A stretch of DNA of 64,000 bases. Origin: Halomonas salipaludis. Its GTDB lineage: Bacteria; Pseudomonadota; Gammaproteobacteria; Pseudomonadales; Halomonadaceae. Positions 28,822-42,638 of the stretch are shown here, one piece after another. The position numbers and the translations under genes were made by a program. Numbering within the stretch: position 1 is the first letter of the stretch; the number at the start of each line of letters is the position of its first letter. The DNA lies in assembly GCF_002286975.1 (NCBI RefSeq), contig NZ_NSKB01000005.1, positions 372,001 to 436,000 of the forward strand, given 5' to 3'. The notes beneath the pieces were generated by a model that saw only the letters and a program-made list of their open reading frames with translations, was not told where the DNA came from and searched no databases.

Positions 28822-29589
28822 ATGGCCGACAGCGCTGAGGTGATCGTCTGCGGCGAGGGCCTCGAGCACCTTGCCGCCCGCTATGGCCTGGCTTGGCAGG
28901 CCGAGCAGTGCGCCGGGCTGAGGCTGGTGCGCGAGGCCAGGGCTCTGGTACTGGCCGGCGATGAAGGCCGCTACGGCAAATCGCTCAAGGTCGATTTCGT
29001 GGGCGGCAAGGCTGGCCATCGGCGCCGCTTCGGCGGTGGGCGGGGGCAGCTGGTGGCCAAGGCCTGTGGGCTTGGCAAGGCCGCGGCACCGTCGATCGTC
29101 GATGCCACTGCGGGCCTGGGCCGCGACGCTTTCGTGCTCGCCAGCCTCGGCGCGCGGGTGCTGATGATCGAGCGCGTCGCGGCAATTGCTGCCCTGCTCG
29201 AGGATGGCCTGAACCGCGCCGCCAGCGAGCCCGAGCTCGCCGAGATCAGCGCCCGCCTGGCGCTGGCCCACGGCGATGCCGCCCGCGAACTGGCGGCGCT
29301 GGTCGCCGCAGCGCATTTCTCCCCCCAGGTGATCCACCTCGACCCGATGTTTCCGCATCGCGACAAGTCGGCGCTGGTCAAGAAGGAGATGCGGGTATTC
29401 CGCGAGCTGGCCGGCGACGATACCGACGCACCGCGGCTGCTCGAGGCGGCGCTGGATATCGCCACCCACCGCGTGGCGGTCAAGCGACCGCGCAAGGCGC
29501 CACCCATTGCCGGCCCCGCGCCTGGCCACGCCATCGAAGGCAAGACCAGCCGCTACGACCTCTACGTTCACCGCTCGCTGTCGGCTTGA
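28822..29589 (+). CDS. rsmJ: 16S rRNA (guanine1516-N2)-methyltransferase RsmJ
   Basis: An S-adenosylmethionine-dependent methyltransferase modifying G1516 of 16S rRNA. Strong family blocks are [38 protein letters not shown] (SAM site, about residues 93-110), [20 protein letters not shown] and [11 protein letters not shown]. About 255 residues against 250 in E. coli. The ATG at 28822 has an AAGG site; a GTG at 28798 would overlap tsaB and add eight residues. Its 3' end overlaps the convergent plsB by 22 bp. Confidence 0.92.
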   Translation: MADSAEVIVCGEGLEHLAARYGLAWQAEQCAGLRLVREARALVLAGDEGRYGKSLKVDFVGGKAGHRRRFGGGRGQLVAKACGLGKAAAPSIVDATAGLGRDAFVLASLGARVLMIERVAAIAALLEDGLNRAASEPELAEISARLALAHGDAARELAALVAAAHFSPQVIHLDPMFPHRDKSALVKKEMRVFRELAGDDTDAPRLLEAALDIATHRVAVKRPRKAPPIAGPAPGHAIEGKTSRYDLYVHRSLSA

Positions 29590-31988
29590 GTCTCGGGTGT
29601 CGCAGTGAGCTGCATCAGACGCTGGCGCAGCGCCGGGTCGAACAGCTCGCGGGCACGCTGGGCGGCATCGACCAAGCGCGCGTCGTAGCATAGCCGTTCA
29701 TCCTGCTGCCATAGCCAGCGCTCCTCGATCAGGCTGTCGACGAGGCCTGCAAACAGCCGTTGATCGAAGAATTCCGGCGCATCGAGTCCCGACAGCAGCG
29801 CCAGGCGCTCGGCGAGCTGGCGGCCGCGCTCGGCGAGGTCGTCGCGGCTCAGCCGAGCGCTGGGGGCAGCCAGTAGCAGGTTGAGCAGCAGGTAACCGCG
29901 CTCCAGGGTCGGCTGGATCAGCTGGCTGAGCAGGCGCAGCTGCTCGAAGGCCTCGAGGTGCGGGGCCGGGCGCTGCCAGCGTTCGCCGTCATGGCTGAGC
30001 AGGCCCTGGGCGGCCAGTTGCGAGACGGCCTGGTCGAGGGTCTCGCTAAGGTCCTCGGGCACGGCCAGGAAGAGTTCGCGGGCGATGATCGGCCAGCCCG
30101 GCGCCAGGCGCTCGATCAGCTCACCCTGGTGCAGGGCGGTATGGTTGCGAAAGGCAAACGCCACCAGCGCCGGAGCGGCGAACAGGTGCAGCACATTATT
30201 GCGGTACCAGCTGAGCCGTTCGGCCTGGTCGGGACTCGCCAATACCAGCTCGCCGAGGGCCTGGTCGCGGCGCTGGACCATGCCCAGCTCTGCAACCCGC
30301 GCGATCCACTGGGCGGGGTCGCCGGCGGGGCGCTGCGTGACCGGGCAGCAGTCCGCCAGCAGCGCCAACTGACGCGACAGCAGCCGCGTCTCGATGGCTC
30401 GGTGAGGCGTGGCCAGCAGCACCAGCGCCACCAGATTGACGGCGTTGAGGGTGGCGGCGGCGTTGATGCGCCGTGCCAGTTCGTCGCCAAGCGCCGGTAC
30501 CGCCTGGCTGAGCCAGTTCGGGCGGGTGCTGTGCTCGTGGCGCCAGCGAGGGGCGTGATGGTCGAGGAAGGCATCGGCGATCAGCGGTTCGCCGACGCTG
30601 ACCGCGACGCGGCCGAAGGGTTCGCGCAGTTGCCTGGCGACTCGCAGCAGGCCCAGCGGCGACTCCTTGCGCTTCTTGCCGCCGTGCAGTTCGTGCTGAT
30701 AGCTGCCGCCCTCGAGGATGCGCTCATAGCCGATATACACCGGGATGAAGGCCAGCGGTCGGCTGGCGTCGCGGCTGTGCGAGCGCAACGTCATGGCCAG
30801 CATGCCGGGCCGCGGTGGCAGCATACGGCCGCTGCGCGAGCGCCCGCCCTCGATGAAATACTCGAGAGGGTGGCCGCGGGCGATCAGGCGATGCAGGTAC
30901 TCGTTGAACACGGCCCCGTAGAGGCGGTTATCCTTGAAGCTGCGGCGCAGGAAGAAGGCGCCGCCGCGGCGCAGCAGCCCGCCGATCAGCGGCATGTCGA
31001 GGTTGCGCCCGGCGGCCACGTGGGGCGGCATCAGGCCGTCGCGGTAGAGCACGTAAGAGAGCAGCAGGTAGTCGACGTGACTGCGGTGGCAGGGCACATA
31101 GACCAGGGTATGGTCGCCGGCCAGCGCCTTGACTCGTGCGAGCCCCTGGACCTCGACGCCGTCGTAGAGACGGTTCCACAGCCGCGTCAGCAGCTGGTCC
31201 ATGAAGCGCAGCACCGGATAGGACATATTGGAGGCGATCTCCAGCCCATAGCGCCGCGCGCGGCGTTCGATGCGTCGCGGCGAACGGCGCTGGGCGCTGG
31301 CCACTTCCTGAATCACCTGGCGCACCGCGGGGCTTGCCACCACGCCGTCGACCAGGGTGCGGCGGTGGGAGAGGTCGGGGCCCAGTACCCGACTGCGCAT
31401 GCGCCGGAAGTGCACCCGCAGCAGGCGTGCCGCCTTGCGGTTGGTGAGCGCATCGTCGCGACCGTCGCGTAGCTCGGCAAGGCGCAGCGGCGCACCGAAG
31501 TGCACCTCGACGTTGCGGCCGTTGACCAGCACCGACCACAGCCGGCGCAGGCGCCCCACCAGTTGCCAGTCGTCGTCGGCGAGCAGCTTGGCCAGGCCGA
31601 AGCGCTTGCCCGGCGCACGGCTCCAGAAGATGCTCACCGGCACCAGCTGGACATCGCTGCCCGTGGCGTGGTCGAGATGCTGCAGTGCGCTGAGGAAGGG
31701 CGCGCGGTGCGTGCGGTGTCGCCAGCCTCGACGCGGCGGGCTGAGGCTCAGGCGTGCAGGGTGCGCCCGCCCGGCCAGGGTCAGGGTGGCATCGGCGTCG
31801 GGCAAGCCGTGCTGGCGGCACAGCTCGCCGAGCAGCGCCGCATCGGAGCTGGCGGGATGCGGCAGTACATAGAGGGTGGGCAGTGCCGGGTCGAGGGCCA
31901 GGCTCGCCGGGTCGGGTTCGATCAGGCGCACCTCGACCCAGCGTGACAGCAGCCAGCGTAGCGGGTGTCGCAGAGCGTTCGCGGCCAT
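29568..31988 (-). CDS. plsB: Glycerol-3-phosphate 1-O-acyltransferase PlsB
   Basis: An inner-membrane enzyme that acylates position 1 of glycerol-3-phosphate, the first step of phospholipid synthesis. Length 806 residues against 807 in E. coli. The acyltransferase motifs are in order: [14 protein letters not shown] (the HxxxxD catalytic pair, about residues 297-310), [24 protein letters not shown] and [10 protein letters not shown]. The C-terminal half is the long PlsB-specific helical region. Its end overlaps rsmJ on the opposite strand by 22 bp. A phospholipase-D-family cardiolipin synthase candidate is divergent from it, so two phospholipid genes share one 116-bp promoter region. Confidence 0.95.
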   Translation of the reverse strand: MAANALRHPLRWLLSRWVEVRLIEPDPASLALDPALPTLYVLPHPASSDAALLGELCRQHGLPDADATLTLAGRAHPARLSLSPPRRGWRHRTHRAPFLSALQHLDHATGSDVQLVPVSIFWSRAPGKRFGLAKLLADDDWQLVGRLRRLWSVLVNGRNVEVHFGAPLRLAELRDGRDDALTNRKAARLLRVHFRRMRSRVLGPDLSHRRTLVDGVVASPAVRQVIQEVASAQRRSPRRIERRARRYGLEIASNMSYPVLRFMDQLLTRLWNRLYDGVEVQGLARVKALAGDHTLVYVPCHRSHVDYLLLSYVLYRDGLMPPHVAAGRNLDMPLIGGLLRRGGAFFLRRSFKDNRLYGAVFNEYLHRLIARGHPLEYFIEGGRSRSGRMLPPRPGMLAMTLRSHSRDASRPLAFIPVYIGYERILEGGSYQHELHGGKKRKESPLGLLRVARQLREPFGRVAVSVGEPLIADAFLDHHAPRWRHEHSTRPNWLSQAVPALGDELARRINAAATLNAVNLVALVLLATPHRAIETRLLSRQLALLADCCPVTQRPAGDPAQWIARVAELGMVQRRDQALGELVLASPDQAERLSWYRNNVLHLFAAPALVAFAFRNHTALHQGELIERLAPGWPIIARELFLAVPEDLSETLDQAVSQLAAQGLLSHDGERWQRPAPHLEAFEQLRLLSQLIQPTLERGYLLLNLLLAAPSARLSRDDLAERGRQLAERLALLSGLDAPEFFDQRLFAGLVDSLIEERWLWQQDERLCYDARLVDAAQRARELFDPALRQRLMQLTATPETQADSER

Positions 31989-32104
31989 TCCTTTGCCTTG
32001 TCGCGGGATGTCGGCACCAGTATAGCGGCGGCGCGGGCCCCGCTGCAGCTTTCGTTAGGCCGGCAAACGTGCGTCAATGCCGATTGACCACGGGGAGGAT
32101 GTGC

Positions 32105-33226
32105 ATGCGCGGGGTATGGCGAGAGGGCAACCGTTTCATGCTGCTGGCAGAGGCCAAGTGCTTCATTCCGGAAATGTTCAGCGCCATCGAGGCGGCCCGG
32201 GAATCGATACTCATCGAACTCTACCTGATGGAGTCGGGGCGGCTGGCCAGCGGCTTGATCGATGCCCTGGGGCGTGCCGCCGAGCGCGGGGTCTGCGTGA
32301 TGCTGATGCTCGACGGCTACGGCGGCATGGGCCTGGCTGACGACGAGCGCCGTGAGCTGCGCGAGCGCGGCGTGGCGCTACGCTTCTTCAACCCGCTGGG
32401 CTTTCACTCGCTGGCGCGCAACCTCAGCCGCGACCATCGCAAGCTGGTGGTGGTCGACGGCGAGGTGGCCTTTACCGGCGGCTTCGGCGCGGTAGATGCG
32501 TTCCTCGACGCCTGGTACGAGGTGGCGGTGCGTATCGAGGGGCCGGTGGTGGCCGACTGGATGCGGCTGTTCTCGCGGGTCTGGGACTCGCCGTTGACCC
32601 GCGGTGACGGCGCGGCGCGGCTGGTGCGCCAGCTGGCGGTCGCCCCCCACGACAGCGACGACTACCAGGGCATGCGCGGCCGCGTGGTGTGGGGGCAGGG
32701 CTATCGCTACCAGGCCATCCGCCACTCGCTGCAGCAGCAGGTCTCGTCGGCGCGCCAGCGCATCTGGATCTGCACCCCCTATTTCGTGCCGACGCTGTCG
32801 CTGCGCCGACGGCTGGCGCGGGCCGCGCGGCGCGGCGTCGACGTGCGCCTGCTGCTACCCGGCGACGCCCACGACCATCCCGGCGTACGCTACGCCGGGC
32901 AGCGCTTCTACGGCCGCCTGCTGCGCGCCGGGGTGCGCATCTTCGAATTCCAGCCGACCTTCATCCACGCCAAGTTCTCGCTGGCCGACGACTGGTGCAC
33001 CCTGGGCTCGTGCAACTTCGACCACTGGAGCCTGCACTGGAACCTGGAGGCCAACCAGGAGGTCGACGATCGCCGCTTCGCCCAGGACGTGGCGGCGCTG
33101 TTCGAACGCAACTTCACCACCAGCCACGAGATCGACCCCGTGCAGTGGGCCCAGCGGCCGCGCCTGCAGCGCCTCAAGGAGTGGCTGTTCGGCAGTCTCG
33201 ACGGGATGCTGACGCGGCTCCGCTAA
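32105..33226 (+). CDS. Cardiolipin synthase-like protein of the phospholipase D family (ClsB-like)
   Basis: A 373-residue protein with two HKD motifs: HRKLVVVDGEVAFTGGFG (about residues 110-127) and HAKFSLADDWCTLGSCNFD (about residues 289-307). There are no N-terminal membrane segments, which fits the ClsB (YbhO) type better than ClsA. The expected reaction is transfer of a phosphatidyl group to make cardiolipin. The start at 32105 lies 6 nt after GGGGAGG; the ATG at 32099 is immediately against that site and less likely. It is divergent from plsB. Confidence 0.87.
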   Translation: MRGVWREGNRFMLLAEAKCFIPEMFSAIEAARESILIELYLMESGRLASGLIDALGRAAERGVCVMLMLDGYGGMGLADDERRELRERGVALRFFNPLGFHSLARNLSRDHRKLVVVDGEVAFTGGFGAVDAFLDAWYEVAVRIEGPVVADWMRLFSRVWDSPLTRGDGAARLVRQLAVAPHDSDDYQGMRGRVVWGQGYRYQAIRHSLQQQVSSARQRIWICTPYFVPTLSLRRRLARAARRGVDVRLLLPGDAHDHPGVRYAGQRFYGRLLRAGVRIFEFQPTFIHAKFSLADDWCTLGSCNFDHWSLHWNLEANQEVDDRRFAQDVAALFERNFTTSHEIDPVQWAQRPRLQRLKEWLFGSLDGMLTRLR

Positions 33227-33284
33227 CGATCGACGCCAAAACTTCTTATTGAAGCTCACAGCTAACGTATTCTCTATTAGCAAA

Positions 33285-33399
33285 GAGGGACGCCAGCGGC
33301 AGGTCGAAGAGGAGGTGTCGATGCCATGGATGGCATCGGTAGCGCCCAGGGAAGGTTTACAGCGCCTCCTCGCAGGCCTGCCGGTGAGTCAGTCCCGAG
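33285..33399 (-). repeat. Structured intergenic repeat, copy A
   Basis: Read on the minus strand this 115-bp unit has GGCAGG near its start, then GAGGAGG, the conserved core GGCGCTGTAAACC and TCCCTGGGCGCTACC, the apical stem CGATGCCAT-cc-ATGGCATCG (33319-33338), then CCTCCTC and CCTGCC. The arms pair in nested order, making one long imperfect hairpin. It sits between the convergent ends of the cardiolipin synthase-like gene and the UPF0149 gene. Homologous copies lie at 37806-37985, 51069-51146 and 51161-51275. Confidence 0.85.
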
Positions 33400-33424
33400 T
33401 TGCGATCTATCTGGGATACAGCTT

Positions 33425-34060
33425 TTAACGCTTTCCACGTCCGCCGCGAGCCTTCTTGCGCGGGCTGGGCTTGGGCTTTTCCGGCGGCACCCGGTAGTTG
33501 AGGTAGAGATCGAGCACCAGCTCGGGCAGCTGCTGGACCAGCCCCTCGAGGCGCGTCGGGTCGACCATCTCGGCCATGTCGGGCTCGTCATCGAACAGCC
33601 CGGAAAGCGCCATGAACGGCAGCAGCAGCGCCGCGGCACCCTCTTCGTCGCCGTCGAACCAGGCCGGTTCGTCGAGGAACACCGCCTCCATGAAGCCGGC
33701 GCACCAGTCGCCGATCGGCGTCTCCTCGGGGGGCAGGCCGGCCAGGGTCAGCTCGAAGGGCAGCTCCGGCAGCAGGCCCTGCTCAAGGGCTGAGACGGCG
33801 TTGGCCTTGAGCGTCTCGAGCAGGCCGATGATCTCGTCGCGCTCGGCATCATCGCTGAATGCCGGCTCGCCGTGGAACAGCTCACCGATCCATACCGCCG
33901 GATCGAGCTCGCGCGGCGCCACCGCCAGTGCCACCAGGTAGCCGTGGCTGCTGATCAGGTCGAGGGCGTCCTCGCCGACCCGCTCCGAGGCGAGGAAGTC
34001 ATCGAGACGGTCGAGGGCGTCATCGTCGAGGAGCGGCTGGGGGGGCGGCGTATCGGACAT
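33425..34060 (-). CDS. UPF0149 (YecA/YgfB) family protein
   Basis: A 211-residue acidic, helical protein of the UPF0149 family. Recognisable segments are LDDFLASERVGEDALDLIS-SHGYLVALAVAP, IGDWCAGFMEAVF and FMALSGLFDDEP. There is no C-terminal SEC-C zinc motif; the tail is instead strongly basic (PRKKARGGRGKR). The molecular function of this family is not established. The start at 34060 is chosen because upstream codons to 34171 overlap the divergent sprT start and are not conserved-looking. Confidence 0.8.
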   Translation of the reverse strand: MSDTPPPQPLLDDDALDRLDDFLASERVGEDALDLISSHGYLVALAVAPRELDPAVWIGELFHGEPAFSDDAERDEIIGLLETLKANAVSALEQGLLPELPFELTLAGLPPEETPIGDWCAGFMEAVFLDEPAWFDGDEEGAAALLLPFMALSGLFDDEPDMAEMVDPTRLEGLVQQLPELVLDLYLNYRVPPEKPKPSPRKKARGGRGKR

Positions 34061-34110
34061 GGGACTCTCTGGCTGGACGGCGGCGAATTGGCCGGTCATT
34101 CTAGCACCCC

Positions 34111-34671
34111 ATGACCTTTTCAGCGCTCCCCGTTCCCGCTCGCGACTATCTTGAGGGCCTCGATGCCACACAGCTCGAGGCCTGCCTGCAGGCCCAGGTC
34201 GAGGCCGCCTGGCAGCGCTGTCGCGAGGTGCACCCCGAGCTGCCGCGGCCGCGGGTGTGGTGCGACCTGCGCGGCAAGAGCGCCGGCCAGGCCCACTTCG
34301 GCCGCGGTGGGCTGCGCTTCAACGCGCGCCTCTACGCCGAGAACCGCCACGCCTTCCTGGCCGAGGTGGTGCCCCACGAGATGGCCCACTGGCTGGTCCA
34401 GCACCTCGCCGATGGATCGCGGGCAAGGCCCCATGGCCGCGAGTGGCAGACGGTGATGCGCCGGCTGTTTGCCCGCGAGCCCCACGTCACCCACCGCTTC
34501 GACGTCAGCCGTGCCAGCCCCGCGCCGCACTGCTATCGCTGCGCCTGTCGCGCCCACTTCTTTACTCCGCGTCGCCATGCATTGGCGCGTCGCGGCAGCC
34601 GCTATCGTTGTCGACATTGTGCTCAGACCTTGGTCTATGCGCCGCGGGAAGTTGACGAAAAATCGTCATAA
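34111..34671 (+). CDS. SprT-like zinc metallopeptidase family protein
   Basis: A 186-residue SprT/SprT-like domain protein. The zinc-binding helix is VVPHEMAHWLV (HExxH at about residues 90-94), with a further ligand expected in RPHGREWQTVM. A C-terminal zinc ribbon follows, with CYRCAC and CRHC pairs (about residues 147-172). Eukaryotic SPRTN relatives degrade DNA-protein crosslinks; the bacterial role is not firmly known. It is divergent from the UPF0149 gene with about 50 bp between starts, and precedes acs by 158 bp. Confidence 0.87.
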   Translation: MTFSALPVPARDYLEGLDATQLEACLQAQVEAAWQRCREVHPELPRPRVWCDLRGKSAGQAHFGRGGLRFNARLYAENRHAFLAEVVPHEMAHWLVQHLADGSRARPHGREWQTVMRRLFAREPHVTHRFDVSRASPAPHCYRCACRAHFFTPRRHALARRGSRYRCRHCAQTLVYAPREVDEKSS

Positions 34672-34829
34672 GTTACTGTTGTTAAATGGATATTTGTTAA
34701 TACCAATGTCTAAAAGGCGGACGCCCTGCAGGGGTATATGCTGGGTGTGTTTTTAGGGTCGACGCGCTGCAGCATTTTTCGCCGTCGGCAATCGTCATTC
34801 CATAACCACTCATGGACAGGGGTTAATCG

Positions 34830-36779
34830 ATGACCGAACAGCAGCATGTCTATCCGGTGAGCGAGTCGTTCGCTGCCAATGCCTGGGCCGACAACGAAAA
34901 ATACCTGGCGATGTACCAGCAGTCGGTCGATGCACCCGATGCGTTCTGGGCCGAGCAGGCCAAGCGGCTCGACTGGATCAAGGCGCCGACCAAGATCAAG
35001 AACACCTCCTACGCTTCCGACAACGTCGACATCCGCTGGTACGAGGATGGCACCCTCAACGCCTCGGCCAACTGCCTCGACCGCCATCTGGCGACGCGCG
35101 GCGACCAGCCGTCGATCATCTGGGAGGGCGACGACCCCAACCTGTCCAAGACCATCACCTATCGCGAGCTCCACGCGCGGACCTGCCAGCTGGCCAATGC
35201 GCTCAAGTCGCTGGGCGTCAAGAAGGGCGATGTGGTCACCCTGTACATGCCGATGATCCCCGAAGCGGCCATGGCGATGCTGGCCTGTGCGCGGATCGGC
35301 GCGATCCACTCGGTGGTGTTCGGCGGCTTCTCGCCGGACGCCCTGGCCCAGCGCGTCATCGACTCGCAGTCCAAGCTGGTGATCACCTCCGATGAGTCGG
35401 TACGTGGCGGCAAGCAGGTGCCGCTCAAGGACAACGTCGACGCCGCCCTGACCCGCGATGGCACCGACGTCGCCGAATCGGTGCTGGTGGTCAAGCGTAC
35501 CGGGGGCGATATCGACTGGCACGAGGGGCGCGACGTGTGGTTCGACGAGCTGGTCGACCAGCAGTCCAGCGACTGCCCCGCCGAGGAGATGAACGCCGAG
35601 GATCCGCTGTTCATCCTCTACACCTCCGGTTCCACCGGCGCGCCCAAGGGGCTCAAGCACACCACCGGCGGCTACCTGACCTTCGCCAGCCTGACCCACC
35701 AGTACGTCTTCGACTACCAGGAGGGCGAGGTCTACTGGTGCAGCGCCGACGTCGGCTGGGTCACCGGCCACAGCTATATCGTCTACGGGCCGCTGGCCAA
35801 CGGCGCCACCACCCTGATGTTCGAGGGGGTACCCAGCTACCCCACCAACGGCCGCTTGGGCGAGGTGATCGACAAGCACAACGTCAGCATCCTGTATACG
35901 TCGCCCACCGCGATCCGCGCGCTGATGGCCCACGGCGACAAGGTCATGGACTCCAGCAAGCGTACCAGCCTGCGGCTGCTGGGCTCGGTGGGCGAGCCGA
36001 TCAACCCCGAGGCCTGGGAGTGGTTCCACCGCGTGATCGGCAACGGCAAGTGCCCGATCGTCGATACCTGGTGGCAGACTGAGACCGGCGGCATCATGAT
36101 CACCCCGCTGCCGGGCGCCACCGACCTCAAGCCGGGCTCGGCGACGCGGCCGTTCTTCGGCGTGCAGCCGGCGCTGGTCGACAACGAGGGCAATATCCTC
36201 GAAGGTGCCACCGAAGGTAACCTGGTGATCCTCGATGCCTGGCCGGGCCAGGCGCGGACCATCTGGAACAACCACGAGCGCTTCGTCCAGACCTACTTCT
36301 CGACCTACGAGGGCATGTACTTTACCGGCGACGGTTGCCGCCGCGACGAGGATGGCTACTACTGGATCACCGGGCGTGTCGACGACGTGCTCAACGTCTC
36401 CGGGCACCGCATGGGTACCGCCGAGATCGAGTCCTCGCTGGTCGCTCACTCGGCGGTGGCCGAGGCCGCGGTGGTGGGCTTCCCCCACGATATCAAGGGC
36501 CAGGGCATCTATATCTACGTGACCCTGACCGACGGCAGCGAACCCAGCGATGCGCTCAAGAAGGAGCTCACCCAGTGGGTGCGCAAGGACATCGGGCCGA
36601 TCGCTTCACCTGATATCATCCAGTGGGCGCCGGGCTTGCCCAAGACGCGTTCGGGCAAGATCATGCGCCGTATCCTGCGCAAGATCGCTGCCAACGAGTG
36701 TGACGGCCTGGGCGATACCAGCACCCTGGCCGATCCCACCGTGGTCGACGACCTGATCGAGAACCGCGCCAACCGCTGA
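34830..36779 (+). CDS. acs: Acetyl-CoA synthetase (AMP-forming)
   Basis: Activates acetate to acetyl-CoA through acetyl-AMP; 649 residues against 652 in E. coli. Signature motifs are [19 protein letters not shown] (about residues 262-280), [28 protein letters not shown] and the catalytic, normally acetylatable lysine about K610 in [11 protein letters not shown]. The adjacent CrbR response regulator, and crbS and a symporter beyond it, indicate control by the CrbS/CrbR acetate switch known in Vibrio and Pseudomonas. The 158-bp upstream gap is AT-rich around 34660-34715, where the promoter and CrbR site are expected; no specific site was identified. Confidence 0.96.
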   Translation: MTEQQHVYPVSESFAANAWADNEKYLAMYQQSVDAPDAFWAEQAKRLDWIKAPTKIKNTSYASDNVDIRWYEDGTLNASANCLDRHLATRGDQPSIIWEGDDPNLSKTITYRELHARTCQLANALKSLGVKKGDVVTLYMPMIPEAAMAMLACARIGAIHSVVFGGFSPDALAQRVIDSQSKLVITSDESVRGGKQVPLKDNVDAALTRDGTDVAESVLVVKRTGGDIDWHEGRDVWFDELVDQQSSDCPAEEMNAEDPLFILYTSGSTGAPKGLKHTTGGYLTFASLTHQYVFDYQEGEVYWCSADVGWVTGHSYIVYGPLANGATTLMFEGVPSYPTNGRLGEVIDKHNVSILYTSPTAIRALMAHGDKVMDSSKRTSLRLLGSVGEPINPEAWEWFHRVIGNGKCPIVDTWWQTETGGIMITPLPGATDLKPGSATRPFFGVQPALVDNEGNILEGATEGNLVILDAWPGQARTIWNNHERFVQTYFSTYEGMYFTGDGCRRDEDGYYWITGRVDDVLNVSGHRMGTAEIESSLVAHSAVAEAAVVGFPHDIKGQGIYIYVTLTDGSEPSDALKKELTQWVRKDIGPIASPDIIQWAPGLPKTRSGKIMRRILRKIAANECDGLGDTSTLADPTVVDDLIENRANR

Positions 36780-36830
36780 GTGTCGACATGAACGGCGAGC
36801 GCTATGCGAATAGCGCTGTCGTCTACAGCG

Positions 36831-36858
36831 AATGCCGGCCTTAGCAAGCCGGCATTTT
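36831..36858 (+). terminator. Rho-independent terminator after acs
   Basis: 9-bp stem AATGCCGGC / GCCGGCATT with an 8-nt loop, running into TTTCA, 51 bp downstream of the acs stop. A further hairpin, CGCCCCT/AGGGGCG (36961-36983), lies in the crbR leader. Confidence 0.75.
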
Positions 36859-37038
36859 CATGTCTAGTGGCGATGCCTGATGAAACCGCGCAGGGTTGAA
36901 TGTGCGGGCTTGGGATTCTTCATCGCCATGGGGTAACATGCCGTGTAACAATGGCGAACCCGCCCCTAGGCGCCGAAGGGGCGGCTGCGCGTTGGCAATG
37001 GCCGCGCGTTCGCGATAAGAGGAACCGGAGGAGTCTCA

Positions 37039-37701
37039 ATGGCCTTTGCCCAGAAATTCATCGTCGCCGATGACCATCCGCTGTTCCGTGCGGCCCTGAC
37101 CCAAGCGCTGCGACAGCTGGCTCCCCAGGCCGAGATCGTCGAATCCGATACCATGGAGGCGACTACTGAGGTGGTCACGCGGCATCCGGATGCCGATCTG
37201 ATTCTGCTCGACCTGCACATGCCCGGGGCGCACGGCTTCTCCGGGTTGATCCAGCTGCGCGGCCAGATGCCCGATATCCCTGTGGCAGTGGTCTCGGGCA
37301 GCGACGAGCCCTATGTGGTGCGGCGCGCCATCGACTACGGCGCCTCGGGCTTCATTCCCAAGTCGTCGTCGCTATCGCTGATCGCCGAGGCGGTGGGCGA
37401 GATCCTCGACGGCGAGGTGTGGCTGCCGCCGGAACTGGCCGAGGCGCTGGGCGAGTCCAACGAGGAGGAGACCAAGTTCGCCGAAGCCATCGCCTCGTTG
37501 ACGCCGCAGCAGTTCCGCGTGCTCAACATGCTCACTGAAGGGCTGCTCAACAAGCAGATCGCCTACGAGCTCAACGTCTCGGAAGCCACCATCAAGGCCC
37601 ACGTGACGGCGATCCTGCGCAAGCTGGGCGTGCACTCACGGACCCAGGCGGTGATCGCCGCGCAAAAGCTCGAGGTCGAACCGCCCAAGGTCGAGTCCTA
37701 G
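37039..37701 (+). CDS. crbR: LuxR-type response regulator, CrbR/ErdR-like
   Basis: A 220-residue two-component regulator. The receiver domain (about residues 5-125) has the acidic pair DDHP, the phosphoacceptor D58 in LILLDLHMPG and the Lys in GFIPKSSS. The C-terminal LuxR/FixJ helix-turn-helix is at about residues 150-210 (LTPQQFRVLNMLTEGLLNKQ, ELNVSEATIKAHVTAILRKL). It lies just downstream of acs and faces the sensor kinase with the symporter domain. That context matches CrbS/CrbR, which activates acs and acetate uptake in Vibrio and Pseudomonas. The symbol rests on context plus domain structure. Confidence 0.85.
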   Translation: MAFAQKFIVADDHPLFRAALTQALRQLAPQAEIVESDTMEATTEVVTRHPDADLILLDLHMPGAHGFSGLIQLRGQMPDIPVAVVSGSDEPYVVRRAIDYGASGFIPKSSSLSLIAEAVGEILDGEVWLPPELAEALGESNEEETKFAEAIASLTPQQFRVLNMLTEGLLNKQIAYELNVSEATIKAHVTAILRKLGVHSRTQAVIAAQKLEVEPPKVES

Positions 37702-37739
37702 CGTCCAACTGCTCGGGTGCGCAAGCCGAGATAGCTGAC

Positions 37740-37775
37740 AAAACCCCATCGGATGTCGTGTCCGGTGGGGTTTTT
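37740..37775 (+). terminator. Rho-independent terminator after crbR
   Basis: 13-bp stem AAACCCCATCGGA / TCCGGTGGGGTTT with one wobble pair and a 7-nt loop, followed by TTTTT. Confidence 0.9.
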
Positions 37776-37805
37776 CGTGGTCAGTCTGTTTTCGCGGCTT
37801 TCTCG

Positions 37806-37985
37806 GCGACAGGCCTGCGCGGGGGCGCTGTAAACCATCCCTGGGCGCTACCTGCGCCCTGCTGTGCTCACGCATCCTGCTTCGCTTGCAGGACCGGAGC
37901 TGGCCATCCTTGGCCAGCTCGTTCGGAGCAGTACTCCGAACCCATGGCGCAGAACCCCCGCTTCGCTCTGTCCCCGAGGCCGCTG
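37806..37985 (+). repeat. Structured intergenic repeat, copy B with inserted stem-loops
   Basis: Shares the core GGCGCTGTAAACC and TCCCTGGGCGCTACC with copies A and C. The apical stem is CTGCGCC (37852-37858) with GGCGCAG (37946-37952), but the short loop is replaced by an 87-bp insert holding three hairpins: CCTGC/GCAGG (37876-37892), GAGCTGGCCA/TGGCCAGCTC (37897-37920) and GTTCGGAG/CTCCGAAC (37921-37941). Outer arms GCGGGGG/CCCCCGC and GACAG/CTGTC also pair. It fills most of the 307-bp gap between the convergent crbR and crbS genes. Confidence 0.82.
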
Positions 37986-38008
37986 TGTCGTGGACACTTA
38001 CCTTCTTA

Positions 38009-41953
<3,945 letters not shown>

Positions 41954-42026
41954 GCATCCTCCCCTTGGTCTGCGAGCATTCTAGAGCAATGGCACGGCGG
42001 GTCGCAGTGGTGGCCGCCGTTGGCGC

Positions 42027-42542
42027 TCAGCCGGCGTCGCACACCGCCCGATAGAGCGGATCGTCGTCGGCCAGGTTGCGCAGCGCTGCGAGCTGCGGTC
42101 GGCGCGGCTCGCCGGCCAGCGGTACCAGCTCTTGAGTGGTGCAGTTCATCAGGTAGGCCTGGTGGCTGACCAGGTCCATGTGGTGGCGCTCGAAACGGTA
42201 GCGGATGAACTCCACCAGGCGCTCACCGTCGCTATCGGTGACCGACATGTTGGCCTGGTCGACCACCTCGAAGGCGTTGGCGATGGGGAAGGCGTAGGTC
42301 CAGGGCCGCCAGAACGCGCCGCCGTGTTCCACCGCCACCACCTCGGTAGAGTCGGGGAGCTGCTGCTGCTTGTGGCTCAACCAGGTGTATTCGTGATGAA
42401 TCTGATAGCCCAGCACGCCGAGGCCGGCACAGGCCGGGATGATCCAGCGCGGCAAGCGCTTGCCGCTGAGAAAGCGCAGCAGCAGCCCGAGGCCGGCAGC
42501 GCCGAGGCCGGCAAAGGCGGCTGCAATCAAGTGCCATATCAT
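42027..42542 (-). CDS. Small membrane-anchored protein of unknown function
   Basis: A 171-residue protein I do not recognise. Two hydrophobic segments at the N-terminus (MIWHLIAAAFAGLGAAGLG, then PACAGLGVLGY) suggest membrane anchoring. The remaining about 125 residues look soluble (EVVAVEHGGAFWRPWTYAF, FIRYRFERHHMDLVSHQAY). The start at 42542 has an AAAGG site; further upstream codons run through a hairpin and are unlikely to be translated. It lies between the large symporter subunit and crbS on the same strand, so a link to acetate sensing or transport is possible but only by position. Confidence 0.7.
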   Translation of the reverse strand: MIWHLIAAAFAGLGAAGLGLLLRFLSGKRLPRWIIPACAGLGVLGYQIHHEYTWLSHKQQQLPDSTEVVAVEHGGAFWRPWTYAFPIANAFEVVDQANMSVTDSDGERLVEFIRYRFERHHMDLVSHQAYLMNCTTQELVPLAGEPRRPQLAALRNLADDDPLYRAVCDAG

Positions 42543-42562
42543 AAGGTACCTTTCTGAAAGCA

Positions 42563-42627
42563 GTCGGGCTTCCCTGGGGGAAGCCCGACGTGTTGCGGTG
42601 AACGAGCCCCGGCGCCTGGCGCCGGGG
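42563..42627 (-). terminator. Tandem strong hairpins between the symporter gene and the small membrane protein gene
   Basis: On the minus strand the transcript leaving the symporter meets GCCCCCGGCGCC/GGCGCCGGGG (42607-42627), then a perfect 12-bp stem GTCGGGCTTCCC/GGGAAGCCCGAC with a 3-nt loop (42563-42589). No long U tract follows. They may terminate most transcripts or act as attenuators or RNA-stabilising stems between actP-like and crbS expression. Confidence 0.6.
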
Positions 42628-42638
42628 GCCATTATGGC

